64,000 nucleotides of DNA from positions 619,369 to 683,368 of the forward strand of contig NZ_VTRT01000003.1 of NCBI RefSeq assembly GCF_008274585.1, in the 5' to 3' direction. The notes under the pieces are model-generated. The model saw only the letters and a program-made list of their open reading frames with translations, was not told where the DNA came from and did no database searches. A program made the position numbers and the translations under genes. The stretch is from Pedobacter sp. BS3. Lineage in GTDB: Bacteria > Bacteroidota > Bacteroidia > Sphingobacteriales > Sphingobacteriaceae. This document shows, piece by piece, positions 9,227-17,558 of this stretch (the stretch's first letter is position 1; each line of letters opens with the position of its first letter).

Positions 9227-9784
9227 ATGAAAAAAGCTTTATTCTTAGTTCCGCTTATGGCACTGGCCGTAGCGGTATCGGCGCAAACGTACAAAAAGGT
9301 AAAAGTAGACATCGGTCTTGGTTATGCCATTCCTAAAGAAAGTGGCGGAGGCACTAAGGCTGGCGCTACCTTTACCTTAGAACCACATTATCGTTTAACG
9401 GACGCCATTTCTCTGGGATTGCGCATGGAAGGTGCGGCTTTGGCTCATGTAAACAACCTGGGTGGCGAAGATTCTGATGCCAAAGTATCCGTATTGTACT
9501 CGTATTGCGCCACCGGTGAGTACTACCTGGGCAAAAGCAGTTTTCGCCCCTTTGTAGGCGCAGGACTTGGATTTTTCAAATCGGCATCTGTAACCCTTGA
9601 CGATGAAACCATGAACGGTGGCAGCTCGCCCCAGGTTGTTCCCGGCTCGTCAGATTTTGGATTTTTCCCGCGTGTTGGTTTTGAAACCGGTCACTTCCGC
9701 ATGTCTGCCGAATACAATATTGTAGGCAGCGGCGGATACTTTGCTGCCAAGATCGGCTTCTTCTTTGGCGGCGGCAAAAAATAG
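9227..9784 (+). CDS. Outer-membrane beta-barrel-like protein
   Basis: Secreted protein of 185 residues. A signal peptide is cleaved after about residue 19 (AVSAQ-TYKK). Alternating hydrophobic strands rich in Gly and aromatic residues (VDIGLGYAIP, FRPFVGAGLGFF, FFPRVGFETG) and the final strand AAKIGFFFGG point to a small 8-stranded porin-like barrel. A strong promoter and the motif shared with the upstream regulator gene suggest that the kinase/regulator pair controls it. The specific function is unknown. Confidence 0.8.
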   Translation: MKKALFLVPLMALAVAVSAQTYKKVKVDIGLGYAIPKESGGGTKAGATFTLEPHYRLTDAISLGLRMEGAALAHVNNLGGEDSDAKVSVLYSYCATGEYYLGKSSFRPFVGAGLGFFKSASVTLDDETMNGGSSPQVVPGSSDFGFFPRVGFETGHFRMSAEYNIVGSGGYFAAKIGFFFGGGKK

Positions 9785-9828
9785 CAGAAAGTTAAAAGTT
9801 TAACTGACAGATGAGTGCAACACCGATT

Positions 9829-9850
9829 GAGCGAGGCTCCGGCTTCGCTC
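9829..9850. repeat. REP-like GAGCGAGGC palindrome
   Basis: GAGCGAGGCTCCGGCTTCGCTC, an imperfect palindrome. Its complement matches the GAACGAAGC family at 33857, 35495 and 43195. Confidence 0.5.
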
Positions 9851-9996
9851 AATTACGTTAAAGCCCGCTTTATATTAGTGTTATGCTAATTATAAACAGA
9901 CTTAGAAATATATTTTTATATTACTGATTATAAACAAATTACCTATTTTTAATTATGGATCTGTTTTTTGTTTTTTACTTTTAAGGTATCAATGAG

Positions 9997-10030
9997 CCCG
10001 CCAGCTGGCGGGGTTTTGATTTTTTACTTT
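9997..10030 (+). terminator. Palindrome and T-rich tract, terminator-like
   Basis: CCCGCCAGCTGGCGGG is a perfect 16-bp palindrome followed by GTTTTGATTTTTT. It could end transcription from the outer-membrane gene, although it lies about 210 bp past its stop codon. Confidence 0.45.
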
Positions 10031-10067
10031 TAACTTAACATTTAGTATTATATTATATTTAACCTGG

Positions 10068-10295
10068 TTGCCAGTTATTCCATTTAAGTATGAAGATGCG
10101 GATGTAAATGGTTTTAGTGGAGGATTGGCACCAGTGAAACTGAACGGGAAATGGGGATATGTTGATACAACGGGAAAAGAAGTTATTCCGTTTATTTATG
10201 ATTTAGCATACTACTTTAAAAAAGATGGGAAGGCAAAAGTGATGTTAAACGGCAATTGGATTTACATCGACAAAACAGGTAAAGAAATGAAATAA
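10068..10295 (+). pseudogene. WG-repeat gene fragment
   Basis: A 75-residue frame holding about two WG repeats (IPFKYEDADVNGF, NGKWGYVDTTGKEVIPF) and the typical family ending IDKTGKEMK. It has no signal peptide and no ATG; the first possible start is a TTG inside the repeat homology. Upstream sequence is AT-rich spacer. It therefore looks like the 3' remnant of a WG-repeat gene. It lies 13 bp before the next WG gene and may still be translated. Confidence 0.6.
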
Positions 10296-10308
10296 TAAAT
10301 CGATAGAA

Positions 10309-11916
10309 ATGAAAACCTCAATAATACAAACAAAAAAGCGCCACTCTATTTTAAAAGCGGCAAACAGGAAGAAAACAACTGTACTTTTTGCTTTAAACCT
10401 GTTCTTCATAACCATAAATGCACAAACTAATGGCACAGGCTACGGGCAATCAGTATCAGGTGCAAAAAGCGCTGAAGAGTTGAAGTCGTTTTCGGAAACG
10501 CACAATATTAACCATCAGTATCAAATTCCAGCCCAAAGTTCCAGCCCCGCTGCAAGCACCTACAATAATGATTACTATATTGATTTTGGTGCCCGACGGA
10601 GAGCCAGACAAGCAGAGAAAGCATCGTGGGAAGCCCGAAAAAAACAAATAGAAGCAGAAGAAAGCAGGACAACCGGGATACATTTTGCCTATCAGGACGC
10701 CATCAGTGCTGCAATAAAATACACATTGGACTCAATAGACGTACTTGCTAAAAAAGGAGATTTTAGAGACTACTTTGACGCCCTCAAAAGCAGCGGACTG
10801 GCTTATTATGTTTGCAACTATACAGCCATTCCGGAAAAATATTTCATTGGCAATGAAAAAAATGACCCGCAATACACTTCCGGCTACTATTTCCAGATTT
10901 CCCCTGTCCATTATGATAGCTATCCATTTTACAGCTATGAAGAATTTATAAAACACTGGCTCATTGCACAACTGGCACGGGATACTATTAACCAGGCATT
11001 GTCCTATCGAGCCATTAAAGAAAATATAGATCGCTTTGAAGCCTCAAATAAAAAGACTGATAAGACGCTGAAAGCTATGGCTTTTGATGAAGTAGCTGAA
11101 GGTGCTAACCGGGCCAGGAAGTGGATGTACCGCCAAATAATATACAACCCGGTTTTCAGCAGTATTGCGGTAGCAGATTTAGATAATTCAATTAGGAGAC
11201 TGGCATTAGCTCTAAGCAAAGATTTCCCTGTTGATAAATTAGAAGCAACTGCGACAGTACCACATGAAACAGTTTTGCCCGGAGGTTATAAAGCCATACA
11301 GTTTTTCGACCAATGGAGCCTGACAGATAATACGGGTACAGAGCTCACCACCCGGTATTATGAAGGCATTTCATTTCTTTCCGAGGGTTATTTTAAAGCG
11401 AGCCGTGGCCACTTACAAGGTATTTTAGATAAAAACGGAGATGAAATAATACCACCAAAATATAAAGAAATAGAGCTCTGGGGTGATAAGTATTTTAAAA
11501 TTGCTGCTGATATTAATGAGGGTTCCCGGTTGTATACGGTGTTTGGCCTGGCAGATAAAACCGGAAAAGAAATAATACCGCCAAAATATGACAGTATCAA
11601 TAGCGTTAACAACGGATTTGCACTTGTTTACCTCAGCGGCCACGGATATTACAGAACTGATGCGTATGGTTTTATAGATACGACAGGGAAAGAAGTTATT
11701 CCCCTGAAATATGATATAGCCCATAATTTTTCCGAGGGGCTGGCGGCTGTGTATGTTTGGTTAAGCGGTGGCTGGAAATTTATTGACAAAACCGGGAAAG
11801 ATGCAATACCAGGCAATTACAATGATGTATTGGAAGATTTTAAAAACGGCAAAGCCAAGGTAAAGCAAAACGGCAGGGAGTTTTACATCGATAAAACCGG
11901 CAAAGAAGTAAAATAA
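10309..11916 (+). CDS. Large WG-repeat protein with unique N-terminal domain
   Basis: Protein of 535 residues. An N-terminal hydrophobic segment at about 22-37 (TVLFALNLFFITINAQ) looks like a signal peptide with a basic leader. Residues 40-320 are a helical, charged region I do not recognise (RRRARQAEKASWEARKKQ). The C-terminal half carries several WG-type repeats (DKNGDEIIPPKYKEI, DKTGKEIIPPKYDSI, DTTGKEVIPLKYD) and ends in FYIDKTGKEVK. WG repeats are thought to form beta-solenoid or propeller-like surfaces. It belongs to a local family of five related genes. Confidence 0.8.
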   Translation: MKTSIIQTKKRHSILKAANRKKTTVLFALNLFFITINAQTNGTGYGQSVSGAKSAEELKSFSETHNINHQYQIPAQSSSPAASTYNNDYYIDFGARRRARQAEKASWEARKKQIEAEESRTTGIHFAYQDAISAAIKYTLDSIDVLAKKGDFRDYFDALKSSGLAYYVCNYTAIPEKYFIGNEKNDPQYTSGYYFQISPVHYDSYPFYSYEEFIKHWLIAQLARDTINQALSYRAIKENIDRFEASNKKTDKTLKAMAFDEVAEGANRARKWMYRQIIYNPVFSSIAVADLDNSIRRLALALSKDFPVDKLEATATVPHETVLPGGYKAIQFFDQWSLTDNTGTELTTRYYEGISFLSEGYFKASRGHLQGILDKNGDEIIPPKYKEIELWGDKYFKIAADINEGSRLYTVFGLADKTGKEIIPPKYDSINSVNNGFALVYLSGHGYYRTDAYGFIDTTGKEVIPLKYDIAHNFSEGLAAVYVWLSGGWKFIDKTGKDAIPGNYNDVLEDFKNGKAKVKQNGREFYIDKTGKEVK

Positions 11917-11939
11917 TTTTCAGCTAAAACACCAGGGCA

Positions 11940-12739
11940 ATGAAAAAGATAACACCTAAATCAGAAGCAGTTGCAAAAGCATATTCAGAACTTTCTAATG
12001 TTTGGAATAATTATGCTAAACCAGAAGAAAGCGCAGCGCAATTAAAAGTTGAATTAGAAATACACAAAAAGTTGCTGAGCTATTTCCAGATCGGAGAATT
12101 TTATTACTACATATTCAACCTTTCAACTATGGCATTCGACTATATGTCGCCAAGTGTTGAAAAAGTATTGGGGTATAAACCACAGGAAATGTCTCCTTTA
12201 TTCATTACAAGTCTTATTCACCCGGAAGATATTATTTATTTCACCAACAATGAAAATAACACTATGAAATTTTTATGGAGCTTGCCAACAGAAAAATCGA
12301 TGAAATACAAAGTGCAGGGCGACTACCGGTTTAGAAAAAAAATGGCGATTATGTACGCATTTTGCATCAGGCAGTTGTTTGTGCACAATATCCGGACGGA
12401 AGTCCGAGCACCGCATTGGGCATACACACTGACATCTCGCATTTAAAATTAGAGGGGAAGCCGGTGCTTTCTTATATTGGTTTAGACGGCGAACCATCTT
12501 TTGTAGATGTGAAAGTGGACAAGCCCCTGATTAAGTTTGAAGGAGCCTTAACTAACAGGGAAAGAGAAGTTATGAATTTACTGGCAAAGGGAAGATCGTA
12601 TAAAGAGATCGGCGAAACATTATGCATCAGCACCGAAACGGTTCGCAGGCATCTTGCCAACATTTATGCAAAGCTCAACGTCAAATCAAAAGTAGAAGCC
12701 ATAAACATGGCTTTGGGTAGCAACAACCTCTCCTGGTAA
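11940..12739 (+). pseudogene. PAS-domain LuxR-type regulator, frameshifted at poly-A run
   Basis: Two overlapping frames together make one regulator. 11940-12342 encodes an N-terminal helix and a PAS fold (YYYIFNLSTMAFDYMSPSVEKVLGY, given here only as a landmark). From 12343 the matching continuation NGDYVRILHQAVV lies in the other frame and runs through a LuxR helix-turn-helix (LTNREREVMNLLAKG, ISTETVRRHLANIYAKL) to 12739. The switch falls on a run of eight A at 12335-12342; nine would restore one frame. It may be a true mutation, a phase-variable or slippage site, or a sequencing error. It starts 24 bp after the WG gene. Confidence 0.75.
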
Positions 12740-12829
12740 GCTTAACCCTGAGGTAAAAAATACAACTTTCGTGTTATTGTATGCCGCATCATCCGTATCT
12801 ATTTTTATATTATTTTAAAATCAGAAAAG

Positions 12830-13438
12830 ATGAAAAAGGTTTTATTAGGCATTATGACTTGTGCACTTTTGCTCGCCTCCTCCTGCAAAAAAGACAAGAA
12901 CAAGGGAGAGGATAATGGTACAGATCCCATTAACAACAGCACCTGGATTTTCAAAGTAACCACCTTTAATGAAGATGGCGGGGTATCTGCTACACCACCG
13001 CCTTATACCACAACGGTAAAAGCACAAGAAGTTACTATAAACGGCTCTAAATGGCTGAATTTGGTAGATGTAACCGGAGTTACCGTTATTTCTATACAAA
13101 AAAGAGCTGATGGCTGGTGGTATATGGATCCCCAGTTATCAGGCACACAAAGCTCCTTGTGGTTCAAAACTTCGGCCGCTGTTGGTAATACCTATCCTTA
13201 CCTGTATGGTACCTGTACCGTAAGTGAGGTAAACGCTTCGGTAACCGTACCGGCAGGTACATATACTGACATTACCCGGGTAAAAGGCAATGACAGTAAC
13301 AGTCTTGAGGACGATTTTTGGTTTACAAACACGGGTGCAGTGCTAGTGAAATGGGAAACCTACGATGCTAAGAGCGGACGTCCCGAATCTGATGTATATA
13401 AGAAAACAAGTTGGGAACTGGTAGATTTTGACCGCTAA
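12830..13438 (+). CDS. Putative lipoprotein of unknown function
   Basis: Protein of 202 residues with a clear lipoprotein signal: LLLASSCKKDK, lipidated Cys at residue 19. A low-complexity linker (DKNKGEDNGTDP) follows. The mature part is beta-rich with many Thr/Val and aromatic residues (ADGWWYMDPQLSG, DFWFTNTGAVLVKWETYD). I do not recognise a named domain. It lies between the broken PAS regulator and the MITE copy, with no obvious partner. Confidence 0.75.
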   Translation: MKKVLLGIMTCALLLASSCKKDKNKGEDNGTDPINNSTWIFKVTTFNEDGGVSATPPPYTTTVKAQEVTINGSKWLNLVDVTGVTVISIQKRADGWWYMDPQLSGTQSSLWFKTSAAVGNTYPYLYGTCTVSEVNASVTVPAGTYTDITRVKGNDSNSLEDDFWFTNTGAVLVKWETYDAKSGRPESDVYKKTSWELVDFDR

Positions 13439-13713
13439 TGATATGGTGCTGTAAGCCCAGCACCACATATTGGCACTGGCTAAACAGGTATCAGGATTTT
13501 TTATAGTAATGTACTACGGAGTATTAAGGGATATCAAGTTTTTCTTTTTAACCCTTTTACTGTTAGAACATATCTAAATTTCATGTATGTGGTCATTGTT
13601 GGAAGGACGGTGGAGACACCGTCCAGGGCCTCAGCCGGGGCTGGTGTCCCCACCAGCAGCAATAAAAACATGATTTCATGAAATTTAAACATATTCTTAT
13701 AACCATTGAGAAA
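13439..13713. other. Intergenic region, mostly MITE
   Basis: About 275 bases without a gene. The second half is MITE copy 2 (13567-13695). A small hairpin GGTGCTGTAAGCCCAGCACC lies directly after the lipoprotein stop and may act as its terminator. Confidence 0.6.
13567..13695. mobile_element. MITE-like element, copy 2 (inverted)
   Basis: The reverse complement of copy 1 at 6119-6248 over the whole 129 bp, with terminal inverted repeats at 13567-13585 and 13677-13695. One hairpin loop differs (GAGA in copy 1, GGGA here on the same strand) while its CTGGTG/CACCAG stem is unchanged. It ends 18 bp before a broken WG gene. Confidence 0.8.
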
Positions 13714-14011
13714 ATGAAAACAACAATACTAACGCTATTAGGCATTATACTTACAGCAGGGCAAATGGGGTATTATGGATAATTCAGGCAAAGAGATAGT
13801 ACCGCCCAAATACGATGAAATATTAGGGTTCGGGGCCGAGCATATTGTTCCCGTAAGAAACGGGCAAAAGTGGGGATTTATTGATAAAACCGGGAAAGTA
13901 GTAATCCCTATGCGTTATGATGAGTTAGGCTATTTTTTAGATGGCAAAGCCCGGGCAAAGCTCAACGGTAAAGAGCTTTATATCGATAAAACAGGAAAAG
14001 AAATACATTAG
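13714..14011 (+). pseudogene. WG-repeat gene with internal deletion
   Basis: An ATG at 13714 starts a good signal peptide (MKTTILTLLGIILTAGQ) that stops after 22 codons. WG-repeat coding then continues in another frame from about 13767 (WGIMDNSGKEIVPPKYDE) to the family-typical ending YIDKTGKEIH at 14011. The 5' and 3' ends of a WG gene are therefore both present, but the middle is lost and the frame broken. A 78-codon remnant could still be translated from the ATG at 13775 but would not be exported. Confidence 0.7.
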
Positions 14012-14150
14012 AGTTAAAAGTTAAAAAGTTGAATCCCGAATCGTTCCTTCCGGGACAGGCAGTACGGCTCCCCGAGTAATCCGGGGTTCGGGGCTGAAAG
14101 TCCAATAGAGCGAACCTCCGGCTTTACATTAACCATTAAAACCACAAAAT

Positions 14151-14699
14151 ATGATAAAAAAAGTACTCATCATTACCCTCCTGCTTACAAATGTGGCCAT
14201 GCTATCGCAGGCGCAGAACTTAAAACCGTTTAAAGATGCTAACGGCAAATATGGCTTCGCAGACCAGGACAGCAAAACGGTTATTGAGCCTCAATATGAC
14301 TATGCCGATAGTTTTTTTGAAGGGCTGGCTGCCGTAAAGCTGAACGGCAAATGGGGCATTATCGATAAAAAAGGCAAAGCAATAACCGCTATACAATACG
14401 ATGCCCTCGATATTTTTGCAGGAGGGTTCTGTCCGGTTCGGCTGAACGGCAAGTGGGGTTACATAGACCATACCGGCAAACAGGTTGTTCAGCCCAAATA
14501 CGATGTAACCCTGACCTTTTCTGAAGGGATGGCCATTGTAGGACTAAACCGCAAATTAGGCTTTGTTGATAAAACCGGGAAAGAAGTTATTCCTCTGCAA
14601 TATGACGGTGCCGAAGAATTTAAAAACGGTAAGGCCAAAGTGCAATTGAACGGCAGGGAGCTTTATATCGATAAAACGGGAAAGGAAGTAGCCCCCTAA
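14151..14699 (+). CDS. Secreted WG-repeat protein
   Basis: Protein of 182 residues. A signal peptide is cleaved near residue 21 (MLSQAQ-NLKPF). The mature part is about five WG-type units (GKYGFADQD, GKWGIIDKKGK, GKWGYIDHTGK, RKLGFVDKTGKEVIP), ending ELYIDKTGKEVAP. It is a close paralogue of the next gene, with the same length, same N-terminus after the signal (QNLKPFKDANGKYG) and a 36-bp gap. The role of WG-repeat proteins is not established. Confidence 0.85.
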   Translation: MIKKVLIITLLLTNVAMLSQAQNLKPFKDANGKYGFADQDSKTVIEPQYDYADSFFEGLAAVKLNGKWGIIDKKGKAITAIQYDALDIFAGGFCPVRLNGKWGYIDHTGKQVVQPKYDVTLTFSEGMAIVGLNRKLGFVDKTGKEVIPLQYDGAEEFKNGKAKVQLNGRELYIDKTGKEVAP

Positions 14700-14735
14700 C
14701 CACAAAAGAGGAATGGTCAATGACTAATTCAACCA

Positions 14736-15284
14736 ATGACAAATAAACAAACCATCCTTTTCTTATCGCTTTGGTGTGTGGCAGCTATAACTGTACAGGC
14801 GCAAAACCTTAAATCTTTTAAAGGAAATAACGGCAAATACGGCTATTTGAACAGCAAGGGCGATACGATAGTGCAGCCTTTGTACGAGATCGCCTACAAA
14901 TTTTCGGAAGGCTTGGCCGCTGTAAAACTGAACGACCAATACGGTTATATCAACCCAACGGGGAAATTGATAATCCCACATCAGTTTCGTATTGCAGGCG
15001 ATTTTACACAAGGACTTGCTGCTGTAGAAATAAACGGAAAATGGGGCTTTATCAACAAAATGGGCAAAGAGGTGATTGCCCCGAAATACGAAATGGCCGG
15101 CGAATTCCATGAAGGCCTGGCTGCCGTAGTGTTGCACAATAAATACGGGTTTATCAACAAAGCAGGTAAAATTGTTATTCCCTGCCAATACGATTACGCT
15201 TATGATTTTGTAGCAGGAAAAGCAGCCGTAGAGTTGGGCAAACGCAAATTTCATATTGATAAAACAGGTAAAAAAGTTAAATGA
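14736..15284 (+). CDS. Secreted WG-repeat protein (tandem paralogue)
   Basis: 182 residues with a signal peptide (AAITVQAQ-NLKSF) and five WG units (GKYGYLNSKGD, DQYGYINPTGK, GKWGFINKMGKEVIAPKYE, NKYGFINKAGKIVIP), ending FHIDKTGKKVK. The 36-bp spacing and equal length to 14151-14699 indicate tandem duplication and co-transcription. The repeats themselves have diverged, so the duplication is not recent. Confidence 0.85.
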   Translation: MTNKQTILFLSLWCVAAITVQAQNLKSFKGNNGKYGYLNSKGDTIVQPLYEIAYKFSEGLAAVKLNDQYGYINPTGKLIIPHQFRIAGDFTQGLAAVEINGKWGFINKMGKEVIAPKYEMAGEFHEGLAAVVLHNKYGFINKAGKIVIPCQYDYAYDFVAGKAAVELGKRKFHIDKTGKKVK

Positions 15285-15474
15285 AGTTGGGAAAGTCTGA
15301 AAGTCGGAACTATGAGGGCTTCCCCTTTGGGGGTTAGGGGAAGAAAGTCACATATCTCAATACGCAGTACGCTATACTCAATACCAATCCAACCAAAAAA
15401 ATAAAAACGAAACGATAGGCAATATTAAACTTTAAAAACTTACGCCATGTTACGCAACAAACAAATAGTTCTTG

Positions 15475-15483
15475 CCATCGGCA
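15475..15483. repeat. 9-bp target duplication, left copy
   Basis: CCATCGGCA directly left of the IS256 element; the identical copy is at 16814-16822. Confidence 0.85.
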
Positions 15484-16813
15484 GAGGATGTCCCGCAAAC
15501 TGTGTCAGTAACAGAATGTTAAACTGATACAAATAATGGAAACACCAGACAATTTTGATTTTGAATCTTTCAAGAAAGAAGCCATGGCCGGCTTATCCGC
15601 CGGTAAGAAGATGACCGGCAGCGAAGGGGTATTAGCTCCTTTGATGAAACATTTCCTTGAATCGATGATGGCCGGGGAACTGGAGCACCACCTTTCCGAA
15701 AGCAGGCGGCAGGAACAGCCCAACCGCAGGAACGGGAAAAGCAGGAAGACCGTCCGCAGCCTCAATGCCGGCGAGTTTGAACTGGAGACGGGCAGGGACA
15801 GATTGAGCACCTTTGACCCTAAGATCGTCCCTAAGCGGCAGCTGATCATTACCGAGGAGCTGGAAGGGAACATCCTCTCGATGTATGCCAGAGGCATGAG
15901 CACGCGTGCCATGCGGGATTACATTCAGGAAATGTACGCCATGGAGATTTCTCCCGCGGAGATATCACGGATAACCGACAGTGTGCTTCCTGCCGTACAG
16001 GAGTGGCGCAGCCGTCCCTTGGAAGCTGTCTATCCCTTTGTGTTCTTGGACTGCATGTTTTTCAAGGTCCGGACAAACGGCAGTGTGGAAACCCGTGCGG
16101 TCTACAACATACTGGGTGTAAATATCGAAGGCAGAAAAGAAGTGCTGGGTCTTTACACCTCAGAAAATGAGGGTGCTAAATTCTGGCTTTCGGTACTGAC
16201 CGACCTGAAAGCCCGCGGGGTGGAAGACATGCTCATTGCCTGCATCGACGGGCTGAAAGGTTTTCCTGAAGCGGTGGAAGCCGTTTTCCCGCAGACCCGG
16301 GTGCAGCTGTGCATCGTCCACCAGATACGCTCTTCCATGCGGTATGTGCCTGAAAAAGACAAGAAAGCCGTGATGGCAGACCTCAAGCCTGTTTACCAGG
16401 CCGCCAGCGAACAGCAGGGGTATGAGAAACTGCTGGAATTTGAGGAAAAGCGGGGCCGGAAATATCCGCTGAGCTGTAAATCCTGGCTGGACAACTGGGT
16501 AAACCTGTCTGCATTCTTTGAGTATGACCCGGTAATCCGAAAGGTAATTTACACTACAAACCCCATTGAGGGCGTACACCGGCAGATCCGCAAAATTACC
16601 AAGACTAAGGGCGCCTTTTCTTCCGAACAGGCTCTGCTTAAGCTGATGTACCTGGTCATCAGGAATATCAGCCGGAAATGGACGATGCCCATGCAGAACT
16701 GGGGCATGGTATTTTCCCAGCTTTATATTAAATTTGGAGAGCGCCTGCTCAAAGAGGGTATATAGTAATGAGAGCGTTAATTTTTAAGCATGACACAGTT
16801 CAGGATACACTCC
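15484..16813. mobile_element. IS256-family insertion sequence
   Basis: A 1330-bp element bounded by the 9-bp direct repeats CCATCGGCA. The left end GAGGATGTCCCG...AACTGTGTCA and the complement of the right end (GGAGTGTATCC...AACTGTGTCA) share the inner 10 bases plus part of the outer TGT region, giving imperfect terminal inverted repeats of about 23 bp. One transposase gene fills it. Length, 9-bp duplication and transposase type agree with the IS256 family. Confidence 0.88.
15536..16765 (+). CDS. IS256-family (mutator-type) transposase
   Basis: 409-residue DDE transposase catalysing excision and integration of its element. The catalytic triad is visible: Asp172 in FLDCMFF, Asp238 in ACIDGLKGF and Glu345 in TTNPIEGVHRQ. 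The His/Cys segment QLCIVHQIRSS lies between the second Asp and the Glu, as expected. The N-terminal region (RNGKSRKTVRS) is the DNA-binding part. The gene is full length with no frameshift, so the copy may still be active. The ATG is 52 bp from the left IS end. Confidence 0.95.
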   Translation: METPDNFDFESFKKEAMAGLSAGKKMTGSEGVLAPLMKHFLESMMAGELEHHLSESRRQEQPNRRNGKSRKTVRSLNAGEFELETGRDRLSTFDPKIVPKRQLIITEELEGNILSMYARGMSTRAMRDYIQEMYAMEISPAEISRITDSVLPAVQEWRSRPLEAVYPFVFLDCMFFKVRTNGSVETRAVYNILGVNIEGRKEVLGLYTSENEGAKFWLSVLTDLKARGVEDMLIACIDGLKGFPEAVEAVFPQTRVQLCIVHQIRSSMRYVPEKDKKAVMADLKPVYQAASEQQGYEKLLEFEEKRGRKYPLSCKSWLDNWVNLSAFFEYDPVIRKVIYTTNPIEGVHRQIRKITKTKGAFSSEQALLKLMYLVIRNISRKWTMPMQNWGMVFSQLYIKFGERLLKEGI

Positions 16814-16822
16814 CCATCGGCA
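16814..16822. repeat. 9-bp target duplication, right copy
   Basis: CCATCGGCA directly right of the IS256 element, identical to 15475-15483. Confidence 0.85.
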
Positions 16823-17166
16823 TCCTGTTCTCGGCCGTATCCGCATTTTTATTTTACCATGCAAGTCCTTACACCGACTCTTCCATATATTATATAGCCG
16901 CCACCCCAACCATTGTAGCACTTATCTATGTCTTGCTGAACGGCACAGTGGCCAACCTCTACTTCAAAACATTCCTCACGCCCTTCAACATTCTCTATTT
17001 CTTCGTCATTCTGGCACCTTCCCACCGCAAATTGGGCAATGCGCTTATTTTACCGCTCGTCTTCATATTTCCCCTTGGAGTAATTATCTCACTCATTGTT
17101 TTTTTAGTAAAGTTTGCCATATATAAAAGGCACACCAGAAAAGCTAATAGTTAAAAAATACACCTC

Positions 17167-17325
17167 ATGAAAAAGATAATCATAACCGGCTTATGGTGTT
17201 TGGCTGTATTTACGGCACAAGCCCAGATTACCCGGATTACAGAGAAGAATATCATAAAATTTAAATTCAATACCGGCCCCCAACGCTATTTTTATGCAAA
17301 AATAGACCCGCTTACCAAAAGGTAA
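17167..17325 (+). CDS. Short secreted peptide, probable remnant
   Basis: A 52-codon frame beginning 10 bp after the IS-interrupted gene. It starts with a convincing signal peptide (LWCLAVFTAQAQ-ITRIT), then only about 30 mature residues ending PLTKR. No family is recognised. The local gene family often has signals ending QAQ, so it may be the 5' stub of a longer secreted protein. Confidence 0.45.
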   Translation: MKKIIITGLWCLAVFTAQAQITRITEKNIIKFKFNTGPQRYFYAKIDPLTKR

Positions 17326-17384
17326 CAAGCGATATAATATGTGGGCTATGTGGCGGAACTAAATATTTTAAAAAGACTTTAAAC

Positions 17385-17411
17385 TTTGACAACTTTCTAA
17401 AAGTTGTCAAA
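17385..17411. terminator. Perfect 12-bp hairpin
   Basis: TTTGACAACTTT, loop CTA, AAAGTTGTCAAA. It lies between the short secreted peptide (plus) and the end of parE (minus). The arms are AT-rich and no long T run follows, so the terminator role is tentative. Confidence 0.45.
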
Positions 17412-17558
17412 ATCAAATAAGCGCTGCCTGGCCAAACTAAACTCCGATTGCAGTGCATACCGGCCTGTGCGGAACGCCCGCAGGCGGCGTATGAATGGAA
17501 AACGGGACCACCCGATACAGAAATAACTGTAGTCCCACTTTTTCAGATAAACAGAAAA

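Larger units (their letters stand above)
15447..17154 (+). pseudogene. Small membrane protein gene interrupted by IS256 element
   Basis: Joining 15447-15483 to 16823-17154, which removes the IS and one copy of the target duplication, gives one clean frame of 122 codons. It begins MLRNKQIVLAIG and continues ILFSAVSAFLF. The protein has about four hydrophobic spans and a basic tail (KRHTRKANS), so it was a small integral membrane protein; no family is recognised. Today a chimeric frame 16768-17154 uses an ATG inside the right end of the IS and replaces only the first ten original residues. Confidence 0.8.

Noticed and set aside
16768..17154. Frame of 128 codons as an independent gene
   Set aside because: Its start lies in the IS right end; removing the IS restores a longer original gene start at 15447.
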